42,660 nt of DNA, taken from positions 1-42,660 of the forward strand of contig CAIYDY010000372.1 in assembly GCA_903925015.1 (NCBI GenBank), written 5' to 3'. Positions 17,733 to 26,545 of this stretch are shown here, piece by piece. The position numbers and the translations under genes were made by a program. The notes beneath the pieces were generated by a model that saw only the letters and a program-made list of their open reading frames with translations, made no database searches and had not been told where the DNA came from. This DNA comes from an uncultured Acidobacteriia bacterium (GTDB lineage: Bacteria > Acidobacteriota > Terriglobia > Bryobacterales > Bryobacteraceae). Within the stretch, counting starts at the first letter, position 1. Each line of letters begins with the position of its first letter.

Positions 17733-20700
17733 ATGTACAAACATCTTCAGGCCCGGGTGGGCATCGTTTTCGCGATGTCCGCCGCTCTCGCATTCTCCCA
17801 ATCCCAAGGCACCGGCTCCATCGCCGGCAAGATTCGCGATGCCGCCGGACTTGCCGTTGCCAACGCCGACGTCGTCGCCACCAATTCCGGCACCGGCCAG
17901 GAGCGCAAGGCCAACACCGATTCGCTCGGAACCTTCACCATTCCCGTTCTCCCCACCGGCGTTTACAACGTCGTGGTGAAAGCCAACGGCTTCGCCCCGA
18001 TGGAAACGCGCGGCGTAGTGGTCAACGTGGGCGGCAGCGCCAATGTTTCCGGCCAGTTGGCCGTTGGCGGCGTTTCGCAGTCGGTCACGGTGGAGGATTC
18101 CAATCTCCAGGTGGAGCAGACCCGCACCGAGGAAACCAGCTTGGTTTCCCGCCTGCAGATCAACGACCTACCTATCAATGGCCGCCGCGCCGACCAGTTC
18201 GCGCTCCTCGTCCCCGGCGTCGCCCGCAGTGGCACATTCGGATTGCTCAGCTTCCGGGGCATGTCCTCGTCCTTCAACAACTACATGATTGAAGGCAACG
18301 ACGACAACCAGGCCTATTTCGGCGAAGCCCGCGGCCGGACCCGCGCCGCCAGCAGCATCAGTTCCAACGCCATCCAGGAATTCCAAGTGGGCAAGTCCAA
18401 CTTCCTGGCCGAGTTCGGCCGGGCGGCTGGCGGCAGCATCAACACCGTGGTGCGGTCCGGCGGCAACGATTTCCACGCCGACGGTTTCTACTACTTCCGC
18501 AACGCCGGCTTCAACGCGATGGACCCCTACATCAAGTCCACCAACCCGATCAAACCCGATGAAACCCGCCAGCAGTTCGGCGGCTCCATCGGCGGGGCCG
18601 CGAAGAAGAACAAGCTGTTTTATTTCGTCAACTATGATGCGCAGTACCGCGACTTCCCGATTGTGATCCTGGACGGTGGCGCGCTCGCCGCCGGCAAGCC
18701 CACAGTCACCACCTCGCCCACCTACGCCTCGGATCTGGCCGCATACAACGCCGGTGTCAAGTGGCTCACCGACCACATGCCCGGCGGCGCACCCGGCAAC
18801 ACCAACCCCCGTACCGGCAACCAGCACCTCGGCCTCGTCAAAGTGGATTGGCTGGTGAACAACAACAACACCTTGGCAGTCAGCTACAACAAGCTCTACT
18901 GGTACGGTACGCGCAACATCCAGAGCCCGATCTTCCAGACCACCAACGGCAGCAACGGCAGCGACGACGTCCGCATCGACACCATCAACGCCCGCCTCAC
19001 CACCACCCTTTCGCCCCGCACTGTGAACGAACTTCGCGGCCAGTGGGGTCGCGATCTCGAATTCGAAATTTCCGACACGCCTCCGCCAAACGTCGCGGTA
19101 AACGGTTTCGCCTACGGGCGCGCCACCTATTTGGAGCGCTACCAGTACCCCAACGAGCACCACGACCAAATCGCCGACAACATCTCGCTGATCCGCGGCA
19201 CGCACGCCTTCAAGTTCGGCATCGACTACAACCGCCCATGGGACCGCCTCGACGCCACCGGCAACTTCGGCGGCGCCTACTCCTACACCAACGCCCTGAA
19301 CTTCGGCAAGGACCTGCTCAACCCCGGCACCGCCCGCAACTACTCCAGCTACACGCAGGCGTTCGGCTTGACGGGCCAGACCTTCTACACGCAGAACTAC
19401 TCGTTCTTCGCCCAGGACCAATGGCATGTCAGCCGTCGGTTGACGATGAACTACGGCATCCGGTATGAGATCCAGCTGCTGCCGACCCCGTTCGCGCCGA
19501 ACCCGGCGGTTGCGGAAACACAAAAGTTCAACACGGACAAGACCGCCTTCGGCCCGCGCGCCGGTCTCGCCTATGACGTTTTCGGAAACTCCAAGATGGT
19601 TGTCCGCGGCGGCTACGGCATGTTCAACGCGATCATCCAGAACGGCATGATCGACAACGCGATGCGGCAGACGGGCTTGGCCGATCCGACCAAGAACACC
19701 ATCTCCCTGAGCTTCACGCCCACAAGCGGCGGCGCGCCCACCTTCCCGAATATCCTGACGGCGATTCCGACCGGCACCTCGGTGCCCACCCCGAGCGTCT
19801 TCCGCATTGATTCGGCCTTCAAGCGGCCACGTGCGCAGGAACTCAATTTCGGCATTGACCGACAGTTGACGAAGAACATCGCACTGTCGGCCAGCTACAT
19901 CTATACCTACGGCGACCAGATTTACACGCAGATCGACTCCAACCTGCCGGCCGCTCAGTTCACCCGGACCTACTCGCTGCCGAACGGGAGCACGTTCCAA
20001 GTCCCGTTCTCGGCCGGTCCCAATGCAAACCCGAACTCGGCCCGCCCAAATCCGGCGCTGGGTGCGGTGATCCTGAACACCAGCAACGGCCAAAGCTGGT
20101 ACAACGCGATGTATGTGGAGTTGAAACACCGGTACTCCGACGGTCTTCTCCTGAACGTGATTTATACGCTCTCTAAAGCCGAGAACACCACGGGCACCGG
20201 CGGCGGCGACGGCAGCAGCGTGGAGGGATCGTTCAACGGTGGCCGGTTCCTCGACCAGTTCAGCAAGGTGTCCAACCGGGGCATCTCGCCGACGGATCAA
20301 CGCCAGAAGCTGGGTGCCAACTGGGTGTGGAACATGCCATTCGGCAAGGGCAAGTCCGACATGGCGGCGCAAATCGTAAAAGGCTGGAGCCTGAGCGGCA
20401 TTTTCAGCGCCGAATCAGGCCGTCCCTACGCGACGGGGCTGTCAATTCCTTCCATTCCGTTCACCAACACGGACGGGACACTGTGGAATGGCTACGGCGG
20501 CGTACTCGGCCAAGGCGGTATCAACGTGTTGCCGACAGTGGCCCGCAACAACAACATCGGACGGCCGAACTACCGACTCGACATGCGTTTCGGTCGCGAT
20601 TTCAAGGTGGGCGAAAAGGTGACGGTGCAAATTGTGGCCGAGGGCTTCAACGTCTTCAACCACGCCAACTGGACCAACTACAACACCACGGCGTATATTG

Positions 20701-20846
20701 CGACGGCCCCGGCGTCCACCAGTTCGGTCAGCACCCCGATCCAGCTGGTGGCCAACGGACCCTTCGCGACACCGACAGGTGACGGGTCCCAGCCCGACGG
20801 GACCAATGCCCGCCGCTTCCAATTGGCACTGCGTTTCCGGTACTAA
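17733..20846 (+). CDS. Oar-type TonB-dependent receptor with carboxypeptidase-regulatory domain
   Basis: A 1037-residue outer-membrane receptor. A signal peptide (about 1-22, MYKHLQARVGIVFAMSAALAFS) is followed by a CarboxypepD_reg domain at about 27-110 (GSIAGKIRDAAGLAVANADV, PTGVYNVVVKANGF). The plug lies at about 130-250 (INDLPINGRRADQFALLVPGV, FRGMSSSFNNYMIEGNDDN, FLAEFGRAAGGSINTVVRSGGN), and a long barrel ends in LALRFRY. It is of the same family as the receptor at 6033-9341, but the N-termini differ enough that it is not a recent copy. The ATG is preceded by AGGA at 7-nt spacing and by a hairpin. A 15-bp perfect-stem terminator follows. The ligand is unknown; the DUF1549/DUF1501 operon is divergent and may share its regulation. 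Confidence 0.93.
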   Translation: MYKHLQARVGIVFAMSAALAFSQSQGTGSIAGKIRDAAGLAVANADVVATNSGTGQERKANTDSLGTFTIPVLPTGVYNVVVKANGFAPMETRGVVVNVGGSANVSGQLAVGGVSQSVTVEDSNLQVEQTRTEETSLVSRLQINDLPINGRRADQFALLVPGVARSGTFGLLSFRGMSSSFNNYMIEGNDDNQAYFGEARGRTRAASSISSNAIQEFQVGKSNFLAEFGRAAGGSINTVVRSGGNDFHADGFYYFRNAGFNAMDPYIKSTNPIKPDETRQQFGGSIGGAAKKNKLFYFVNYDAQYRDFPIVILDGGALAAGKPTVTTSPTYASDLAAYNAGVKWLTDHMPGGAPGNTNPRTGNQHLGLVKVDWLVNNNNTLAVSYNKLYWYGTRNIQSPIFQTTNGSNGSDDVRIDTINARLTTTLSPRTVNELRGQWGRDLEFEISDTPPPNVAVNGFAYGRATYLERYQYPNEHHDQIADNISLIRGTHAFKFGIDYNRPWDRLDATGNFGGAYSYTNALNFGKDLLNPGTARNYSSYTQAFGLTGQTFYTQNYSFFAQDQWHVSRRLTMNYGIRYEIQLLPTPFAPNPAVAETQKFNTDKTAFGPRAGLAYDVFGNSKMVVRGGYGMFNAIIQNGMIDNAMRQTGLADPTKNTISLSFTPTSGGAPTFPNILTAIPTGTSVPTPSVFRIDSAFKRPRAQELNFGIDRQLTKNIALSASYIYTYGDQIYTQIDSNLPAAQFTRTYSLPNGSTFQVPFSAGPNANPNSARPNPALGAVILNTSNGQSWYNAMYVELKHRYSDGLLLNVIYTLSKAENTTGTGGGDGSSVEGSFNGGRFLDQFSKVSNRGISPTDQRQKLGANWVWNMPFGKGKSDMAAQIVKGWSLSGIFSAESGRPYATGLSIPSIPFTNTDGTLWNGYGGVLGQGGINVLPTVARNNNIGRPNYRLDMRFGRDFKVGEKVTVQIVAEGFNVFNHANWTNYNTTAYIATAPASTSSVSTPIQLVANGPFATPTGDGSQPDGTNARRFQLALRFRY

Positions 20847-20855
20847 ACACCGGTC

Positions 20856-20899
20856 ACCCGGTACCCGTTGGTCGCAACGGGTACCGGGTTCGAGTTTTT
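20856..20899 (+). terminator. Strong rho-independent terminator of the second TonB receptor gene
   Basis: A perfect 15-bp stem (20856-20870 with 20875-20889, ACCCGGTACCCGTTG and its complement) with a GTCG tetraloop is followed by TCGAGTTTTT. It lies 10 nt after the receptor stop. Confidence 0.93.
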
Positions 20900-20963
20900 A
20901 CACGAAATCACTGGGCGGGTTTTGTCCATCGGGGAATAGATGGGGCCAATCAGCTCAGCCCAC

Positions 20964-21178
20964 ATGAAGAAATCAGCTATCCCGCATTCCCGGTTGTCCT
21001 TATCCTCCTTGGATTCGTCGCCCTCGCCCAGAATCCCCAAGGTCCACCCATAAGGAGGGGCGACTGGGTCAAATTCAATCCCGTCACCGTGGTTACGGCC
21101 CGAAACCTTTGCGCATCGGCCCGCAACCGATCTGCCTTGGGTCCGGATGAACATGCCTGCGACGACGGATCCCGCTGA
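20964..21178 (+). pseudogene. Possible decayed exported-protein gene
   Basis: In the 438-nt interval between the receptor terminator and the amidohydrolase I see no convincing intact gene. An ATG at 20964 starts MKKSAI, and after a shift of one base the same strand reads PAFPVVLILLGFVALAQNP, which looks like the hydrophobic core and cleavage site of a signal peptide, continuing to a stop at 21178. Another short open stretch (VEVGQVAFPNNDHARKTLVVG) follows before 21330. This could be a frameshifted remnant, but no family is recognised. Confidence 0.25.
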
Positions 21179-21337
21179 ACTTGCCGCAGAGCTCCGTGCG
21201 ATGCGGGGAACGGCATCGCGGGTGTGGAAGTTGGACAGGTCGCTTTTCCGAACAACGACCACGCGCGGAAGACGCTAGTGGTCGGCAAGGCGATTGTGAA
21301 CGCTGGTTCGACGCGTTTCAGGCGGTGAGGTGATCGG

Positions 21338-22600
21338 CTAGTTGTTGGTACGTGTAAAGATCACGCGTCCAGCCCGAATTGTAGCTAGGACTTGGGCGAA
21401 GGCCGTTACGTCCAAGGCCGGATCGGAGTCCAGAATAGTCAGGTCCGCCAGTTTGCCTGCTTCCACTGTTCCTTTTTCGTTGTCCACGTGGAACCGTTTG
21501 GCCGGGGCCAGTGTCAGCGTCCTGAGTATTTCCATTGGTGAGAGCCCACATTGCGCCAGCGCCCGGAATTCGTCCGCGGTGCGGTAATCCTCCATGTAAC
21601 CGACATCGGTGCCGAAGAGGAGTTCACCTCCCAGCGCGCGGAACCTTGAAACCAAGGTATGGATGGGCTGGATGTAGGCCGGGTTGTCAGTGACCGTGGT
21701 TTCGAACATCTTGAGGGTCGGGATCATTGCCATGTGGTGGTTTACGATGCTCCGCAACAACGCGTCGTCGATTCCTTGAGTGGAATCCGGTGCGTGGGCC
21801 AGGATGTCAACACCGGCTGCAATCCCCACTTTCGTTCCCGACAAATCCGACGGATGGCTGTAGACCAGCTGGCCAAGGCGGTGTGCCTCATCCACAGCGG
21901 CCTTTGCGACTTCGGGCCGCATGGCCAGGACGCGCCCCCGCGCAACATAGGAGCCGGTGAAGAGCTTGGTGAGGTCGGCACCGGCGCTGGCGTTTTGACG
22001 GACGACTTGAACGGCATCCCCTGCCGTGGCGGGTTGCGGCATCAGCGAGCGGATCCAAATCGGGACGGATTCCCTTACATAGTAGGGAATCCCCGCGGGT
22101 GGGTAAATGGAGCGTCCTGCCAAATAGATATTGGGACCGCGAATCTCGCCGGATTCTATGCGCCTGCGGAGCGACACGCTCACACGGGGGTCGGAACCGG
22201 CATCGACTACGGTCGTAAAACCGCGCCGGGTCAACATGTCCTCCAGATCGGTCTCGACCGAGAATGCGTGTCCCCAAATTGCGTCGTTGAACTTGGGCTC
22301 GGAAAAGTGCACGTGGGCATTCCAAAATCCTGCCGTCACGACACAACGGTCACAGGGGAGAGGGGGGACGCCTGGAGGTGCGGCGACTCCCGTTCCGACG
22401 TCCGCGATGCGCCCGTTGCGGACTACGATTGTGGCTCCGTCAAGGGGCGGCAGGTCGGGGGAAATGTAGACCGTGGCATTGGGGATCGCGAAGTTGCCGC
22501 CACCCGGGCGGGCCGGAGGATGCGGGTCTCGCAATGGCCAAAACATCACCAAGTAGACAACTACGCCGGTTACGCACAAGCCAATCAGCAGTCGGCGCAC
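21338..22600 (-). CDS. Membrane-anchored metal-dependent amidohydrolase (imidazolonepropionase-like)
   Basis: A 420-residue member of the amidohydrolase superfamily. An N-terminal hydrophobic helix (about 4-22) suggests a membrane anchor or uncleaved signal. Metal ligands include H96 and H98 (GFWNAHVHF), a probable carbamylated lysine in DLTKLFTGS, histidines in VYSHPSDLSG and DILAHAPDS, and the final Asp in LFGTDVGYMEDY. The C-terminal composite domain ends with the family-typical KGTVEAGKLADLTILDSDP. Such enzymes hydrolyse cyclic amides, dipeptides or related C-N bonds; the substrate here is unknown. The start lies 5 nt after the stop of the GNAT gene, so the two are probably co-transcribed. 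Confidence 0.88.
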   Translation of the reverse strand: MRRLLIGLCVTGVVVYLVMFWPLRDPHPPARPGGGNFAIPNATVYISPDLPPLDGATIVVRNGRIADVGTGVAAPPGVPPLPCDRCVVTAGFWNAHVHFSEPKFNDAIWGHAFSVETDLEDMLTRRGFTTVVDAGSDPRVSVSLRRRIESGEIRGPNIYLAGRSIYPPAGIPYYVRESVPIWIRSLMPQPATAGDAVQVVRQNASAGADLTKLFTGSYVARGRVLAMRPEVAKAAVDEAHRLGQLVYSHPSDLSGTKVGIAAGVDILAHAPDSTQGIDDALLRSIVNHHMAMIPTLKMFETTVTDNPAYIQPIHTLVSRFRALGGELLFGTDVGYMEDYRTADEFRALAQCGLSPMEILRTLTLAPAKRFHVDNEKGTVEAGKLADLTILDSDPALDVTAFAQVLATIRAGRVIFTRTNN

Positions 22601-22605
22601 TTGAA

Positions 22606-23088
22606 TTACTCCTCCAGAACAATCCGCATCTCATTGGTTGGGGCGAAGCCAAGCGCTGCGTATAAGGACCGCCCCTCGTTGCTCGCGTGCAGAATCACAA
22701 CCCGAATCCCGCTGGATCGGCACCAGTCCAGCAACTCCGCCATCAACTCACGGGCAAGGCCCTTGCGGCGATGGGTGGGTTCGGTGTAGACATTGATGAG
22801 ATTCGCCCTTGGCTGGCCTGGTGCGATCATGTGCGGAGCCCAGTCCATGAGCCAGATTCCCGCACCGGCAACGATCTCGCCATCGGGGTTGTATGCAAAC
22901 CATGCGCGGTATTCGCCGGACGCGAGCCTTTGTTCCACCCAGGGGCGGAAGGCCGCCACCATGGATTCCATGACGGCATCATCCGGATGGCCCATGTCCC
23001 GGAACATCGCCCTGCGGTGGTGGCAAATGATCTCGGCGTCGGTGTTGGCGGTTTCCGGATGTGAAGGCCGGATACTGGAAGTGGACAT
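22606..23088 (-). CDS. GNAT-family N-acetyltransferase
   Basis: A 160-residue acetyltransferase. The N-terminal part has the pattern HRRAMFRDMGHPDD (about 24-37) common in one GNAT subgroup. The acetyl-CoA pyrophosphate loop is THRRKGLARELM (about 105-116). The C-terminal SNEGRSLYAALGFAPTNEM is the usual beta6-beta7 segment. The acceptor substrate is unknown. The gene heads an operon with the amidohydrolase. Its start is only 8 nt from the divergent start at 23097, so promoters for the two must lie within coding DNA. Confidence 0.88.
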   Translation of the reverse strand: MSTSSIRPSHPETANTDAEIICHHRRAMFRDMGHPDDAVMESMVAAFRPWVEQRLASGEYRAWFAYNPDGEIVAGAGIWLMDWAPHMIAPGQPRANLINVYTEPTHRRKGLARELMAELLDWCRSSGIRVVILHASNEGRSLYAALGFAPTNEMRIVLEE

Positions 23089-23096
23089 CGGAAACT

Positions 23097-24743
23097 ATGA
23101 TTTTGACACCTCCGGCAAAGTGGGGCTTGGCAGTGGGCTCTGCGGTCATTGCGCTGGCAGCCGCCGCCGCTGAGTCTCCGCTTCCAATCCGGTTCCGCGA
23201 AGTGGCCGCAGAGGCGGGGGTGGGGTTTGTGCTTGAAAACAATCCGACCGCGCGGAAGCACATGATCGAAACCATGCCGGGTGGCATCGCCGTTTTCGAC
23301 TACGACGGCGACGGGAGGCCCGATATCTTCTTCACGAACGGAGCCGAGATTCCGTCGCTGGAAAAATCATCGCCCAAGTTCCTCAACCGCCTCTACCGCA
23401 ACGAGGGCGGGATGAAATTCCGGGATGTTACGGCGGAGGCCGGAGTCGGGGGTGCGGGCTACTCGATGGGGGCGGCAGCGGCGGATTTCGACAACGACGG
23501 AAGGGCCGACCTATTTGTGGCCGGAGTGAATCGCAATATTCTCTACCGCAATCTCGGTGGCGGGAAGTTTGAGGACGTAACCGCGAAGGCCGGGATCAAG
23601 AGCGGCGAATGGTCGGTTGCAGCCGGGTGGTTCGACTACGACCGCGACGGACTGCTGGATCTTTGGGTGGTCCACTACGCCAAATGGACGCCGGCTTTCG
23701 ACCGCTTTTGTGGGGACCAAGCGCGCGGCGTGCGGATCTACTGCCACCCCAAATATTTCGACGGATTGGCCAGTACCCTGTACAGGAACAAGGGTGATGG
23801 CACTTTCGAGGACGTGACGGATCGCGCAGGCCTGAGGCCCCACGCCGGGAGGGGCATGGGTGTCGGGTTCGCGGACTACGACGGCGACGGATTCCCGGAC
23901 GTCTTCGTGACCAATGACAACATGCCGAATTTTCTGTTCCATAACAAAGGCGACGGGACGTTCGAGGAGGTCGGGCTTCTGGCTGGGGTAGCACTCAGGG
24001 ATCACGGAAAGCCGGTGGCCAGCATGGGCGTCGAGTTCAAGGACTATGACAACGACGGCCGGCCCGACGCCATCGTGACGGCACTGGCGGGCGAGACGTA
24101 TCCCGTTTTTCGAAACGTTGGCGGTGGAGTTTTTGTGGATGCCACCTACGCTTCCAAGGTGGGGGCCGGGTCGGTGAAGCACAGCGGCTGGGGGCTGGGG
24201 TTGGCGGACTTTAACAATGACGGCTGGAAGGACTTGTTCACGGCGAATTCGCATGTGAACGATTTGGTGGAGCAGTTCGAGCCATCGGTATACCGGGAGA
24301 GGAATTCTGCTTTCGTCAATATCGGCGGGGTCTTCCGGGATGTGTCGGACGAGGCCGGATTGACCTCGGTGGCAGCCCATCGGGGGGCTGTATTCGCGGA
24401 CCTGAACGGGGATGGACGGGTGGACGGTGTCGTGTCCGCGCTGGGGAGTCCGGCGGAGATTTGGGAAAACACGAGTTCGGGCGGGGTGCACTGGATCGAT
24501 TTTCGATTGCACGGAACGAAGTCGAACCGCGACGGCATCGGGGCCCGGATCACGATTGGGAACCAGATGGCGGAAATGACAACGACGGCGGGATATGCTT
24601 CCTCGGTGGATGCGGGTGTGCATTTCGGGCTGGGCTCTGCAAATACGGCGACGAGCGTGGTGATTCTCTGGCCGAGCGGTCGGCGTCAAGTACTGGCGGA
24701 TCTGAAGGCGGATCGGGTCGTGGATGTGGAGGAGCCAAGGTGA
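23097..24743 (+). CDS. Secreted VCBS/FG-GAP repeat protein with ASPIC/UnbV domain (CRTAC1-like)
   Basis: A 548-residue exported protein. The ATG at 23097 gives a clean signal peptide (ILTPPAKWGLAVGSAVIALAAAAA). An in-frame GTG at 23061 would prepend 12 residues and overlap the divergent GNAT gene, so it is less likely. At least seven Ca2+-binding-type repeats are seen: DYDGDGRPDIFF, DFDNDGRADLFV, DYDRDGLLDLWV, DYDGDGFPDVFV, DYDNDGRPDAIV, DFNNDGWKDLFT and DLNGDGRVDGVV. They predict a beta-propeller. The C-terminal ASPIC/UnbV domain (about 470-545) includes IGARITIGNQMAEM and SVVILWPSGRRQVL. The role is probably extracellular binding. The stop overlaps the next GTG start. Confidence 0.92.
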   Translation: MILTPPAKWGLAVGSAVIALAAAAAESPLPIRFREVAAEAGVGFVLENNPTARKHMIETMPGGIAVFDYDGDGRPDIFFTNGAEIPSLEKSSPKFLNRLYRNEGGMKFRDVTAEAGVGGAGYSMGAAAADFDNDGRADLFVAGVNRNILYRNLGGGKFEDVTAKAGIKSGEWSVAAGWFDYDRDGLLDLWVVHYAKWTPAFDRFCGDQARGVRIYCHPKYFDGLASTLYRNKGDGTFEDVTDRAGLRPHAGRGMGVGFADYDGDGFPDVFVTNDNMPNFLFHNKGDGTFEEVGLLAGVALRDHGKPVASMGVEFKDYDNDGRPDAIVTALAGETYPVFRNVGGGVFVDATYASKVGAGSVKHSGWGLGLADFNNDGWKDLFTANSHVNDLVEQFEPSVYRERNSAFVNIGGVFRDVSDEAGLTSVAAHRGAVFADLNGDGRVDGVVSALGSPAEIWENTSSGGVHWIDFRLHGTKSNRDGIGARITIGNQMAEMTTTAGYASSVDAGVHFGLGSANTATSVVILWPSGRRQVLADLKADRVVDVEEPR

Positions 24744-25900
24744 GCGAGATTTCCGATGAATTTGTAAGAGCCGCGATTGAGGATCCTGCGGCGGCGAGGG
24801 CGATGATGAAAGCCGTTCCCGAAGCAGCCGAAGGTTACTGGGCGGCGTTGGTGATGGGCGACGTGCGGACGGTGGAGGAAGTGGTTTCCGCAAACTCGGC
24901 GTTGGCGGTTGAGGCGGGGGGGCCCGAACAGGTGGCTCCGCTGGTATACGTATGCTTTTCGGGGCTGCGAATGGGCGATGTCGCTGGGACCGCGCGGGTG
25001 CTGTTGCGGCACGGTGCCTCGCCGGACACAACATGCATCGCGGACGGATTCCCGGACAATCCGCTCTCATGCCTCTATGCCGCAACGGGGCGGAGCAACA
25101 ATCCAGTGTTGGCGCGGGCGTTGCTGGAGGCGGGGGCGAATCCGGATGACGGGGAATCGCTGTACCATGCGGCGGAGCACCCGGATTTGACGTGCGTCCG
25201 GCTGCTTTTGGAATTCGGGGCAAAGGTGGAGGGCTCGAACGCGCTGAAGCATGTGCTGGACCGCGAGGATTCGGCCGCGGTGCGGATTCTGCTGGGTGCC
25301 GGGGCCGATCCGAACGAGCGGAATGAGCAGGGAGAGACGGCGCTGCACTGGGCGGTGCGGCGGCAGCGGAGTGCGGAGATTCTAGGAATTCTGGTTTCCG
25401 GCGGTGCGACTCTGGACACTCGGACAGGGGATGGCCGCACTGCATACGCGATGGCGGTCCTGCGTGGGGATTCGAAAGCTGCGGCGGCGCTGGCGGATTG
25501 GGGGGCCTCGACGGAATTGTCGCCGCTCGAGCGGCTGGTGGGGGGGCAGCCGGTCGAGTTGGAGTCGGTGACTTGGGGGCCGGAGGACGAGCGGCTGGTC
25601 CCGGACCTGGCCGATACGCATTCCACTGAGGCGGTGCGGCGATTGTTGGACGCGGGTCTGCCGGTGAACGCTCCGGGCCAGGCGGGCGCGACGGCGTTGC
25701 ACTGGGCGTGCTGGCGGGGATTTGCGGATGTGGCGGAGTTGTTGGTTTCCCGCGGGGCATCCTTGGAGGCACTGGATGCGGAGTTCGGCGGGACTCCGGC
25801 GGGCTGGATGGAGCATGGACTGGAGAATTGTCCAGAGCGGATGTTCGGGGACTATGACGGGGTAGCCGAGGCGCTGGGGATCGTCGAAGGGCGGGAATAG
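24740..25900 (+). CDS. Ankyrin-repeat protein
   Basis: A 386-residue protein starting at GTG 24740, which overlaps the stop of the VCBS gene (GTGA) and has GGAGG about 6 nt upstream. Ankyrin repeats run through most of the chain: ARVLLRHGASPD, ARALLEAGANPD, VRLLLEFGAKVE, VRILLGAGADPNERNEQGETALHWAV, LGILVSGGATLD, VRRLLDAGLPVNAPGQAGATALHWAC and AELLVSRGASLEALD. There is no signal peptide, so it is predicted to be cytoplasmic. Ankyrin arrays mediate protein binding. Close coupling to a secreted VCBS protein is unusual and the partner is unknown. Confidence 0.88.
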   Translation: MSEISDEFVRAAIEDPAAARAMMKAVPEAAEGYWAALVMGDVRTVEEVVSANSALAVEAGGPEQVAPLVYVCFSGLRMGDVAGTARVLLRHGASPDTTCIADGFPDNPLSCLYAATGRSNNPVLARALLEAGANPDDGESLYHAAEHPDLTCVRLLLEFGAKVEGSNALKHVLDREDSAAVRILLGAGADPNERNEQGETALHWAVRRQRSAEILGILVSGGATLDTRTGDGRTAYAMAVLRGDSKAAAALADWGASTELSPLERLVGGQPVELESVTWGPEDERLVPDLADTHSTEAVRRLLDAGLPVNAPGQAGATALHWACWRGFADVAELLVSRGASLEALDAEFGGTPAGWMEHGLENCPERMFGDYDGVAEALGIVEGRE

Positions 25901-25930
25901 CGAGGACGGCAGGAAATCTGCATCGGGAGC

Positions 25931-25960
25931 TTGGCGGGAAGGGGGGTAATGGTGTATTCT
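25931..25960 (+). promoter_or_regulatory. Promoter of tRNA-Asn
   Basis: TTGGCG (25931-25936) and TATTCT (25955-25960) are separated by 18 nt and lie 31 nt upstream of the tRNA 5' end. Assigned by eye. Confidence 0.45.
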
Positions 25961-25988
25961 AAGAGAAACGCGCTGAAACGCGCGACAC

Positions 25989-26066
<78 letters not shown>

Positions 26067-26075
26067 AAATTTTCA

Positions 26076-26091
26076 AGCACTTACGAGTGCT
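26076..26091 (+). terminator. Weak hairpin after tRNA-Asn
   Basis: AGCACT/AGTGCT forms a 6-bp stem with a TACG loop 9 nt past the CCA. No T-run follows on the plus strand, so intrinsic termination is doubtful; it may only mark the 3' end. Confidence 0.25.
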
Positions 26092-26281
26092 ACACTCCTC
26101 AAAAAATCAGTCGATCGGTCCCACTTTGGGGAAATTGTGGGGACGCTCCCAGAATCTCACGGGCGGGGCCTTGCCTTTTTGTATGGAGTTCTCTGGGGAC
26201 CGGCCTCCGTCTGTGGCGAGTCTAGGTCGGTTTGGCAAGGATCGATTCGAGTGCCGTTCGTCTCAACATCTGCTGTGAGAC

Positions 26282-26536
26282 ATGGCCCGCACGCATTGGC
26301 CAGTTGCCTTTGATTGCCTTGCGCCGCAATATCCGGGTTGTCGTAAGGATCCCCGGATATCCTTGGGTTGGATGACGACGGCGGGCTATTCCCCGCTGTT
26401 CGAGCTGCCGAGCGGCGGGGACACCAGCTATCCCGGTTTCGCGTGGCAGGACGGATTTCTCTGGACCCTCTACTATCCGTCGCACGAGGGGAAAACCGCT
26501 ATCTACTTGGCAAAACTGCTGATAACGCGCGACTAG
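26282..26536 (+). pseudogene. C-terminal remnant of a sialidase/BNR-like gene
   Basis: The last ~60 codons read LFELPSGGDTSYPGFAWQDGFLW...SYPS-type HEGKTAIYLAKL and then stop. This looks like the C-terminal end of bacterial exo-alpha-sialidase/BNR-repeat proteins, where a GGDTSY...G...W/HDG.LW..YY..HEGKT.IYLA pattern is familiar to me. The frame is closed by a stop just before 26282 and no upstream catalytic domain or Asp-box is visible, so only a fragment remains. The stretch 26092-26281 holds no recognisable gene. The fragment lies beside a sulfatase operon, another polysaccharide-type function. Confidence 0.5.
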
Positions 26537-26545
26537 ACTAGTGCC

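Noticed and set aside
18168-20372. 734-codon open frame on the minus strand
   Set aside because: It lies wholly antisense to the second TonB receptor gene. The product has no domain logic (long V/A/G/R runs) and reflects GC-rich codon bias.
20843-21262. 139-codon minus-strand open frame after the receptor gene
   Set aside because: It runs through the strong terminator hairpin and has no ribosome site or family resemblance.
23511-25772. 753-codon open frame on the minus strand
   Set aside because: It is antisense to the VCBS and ankyrin genes and is Pro/Arg/Ser-rich low-complexity sequence, the usual shadow of GC-rich coding DNA.
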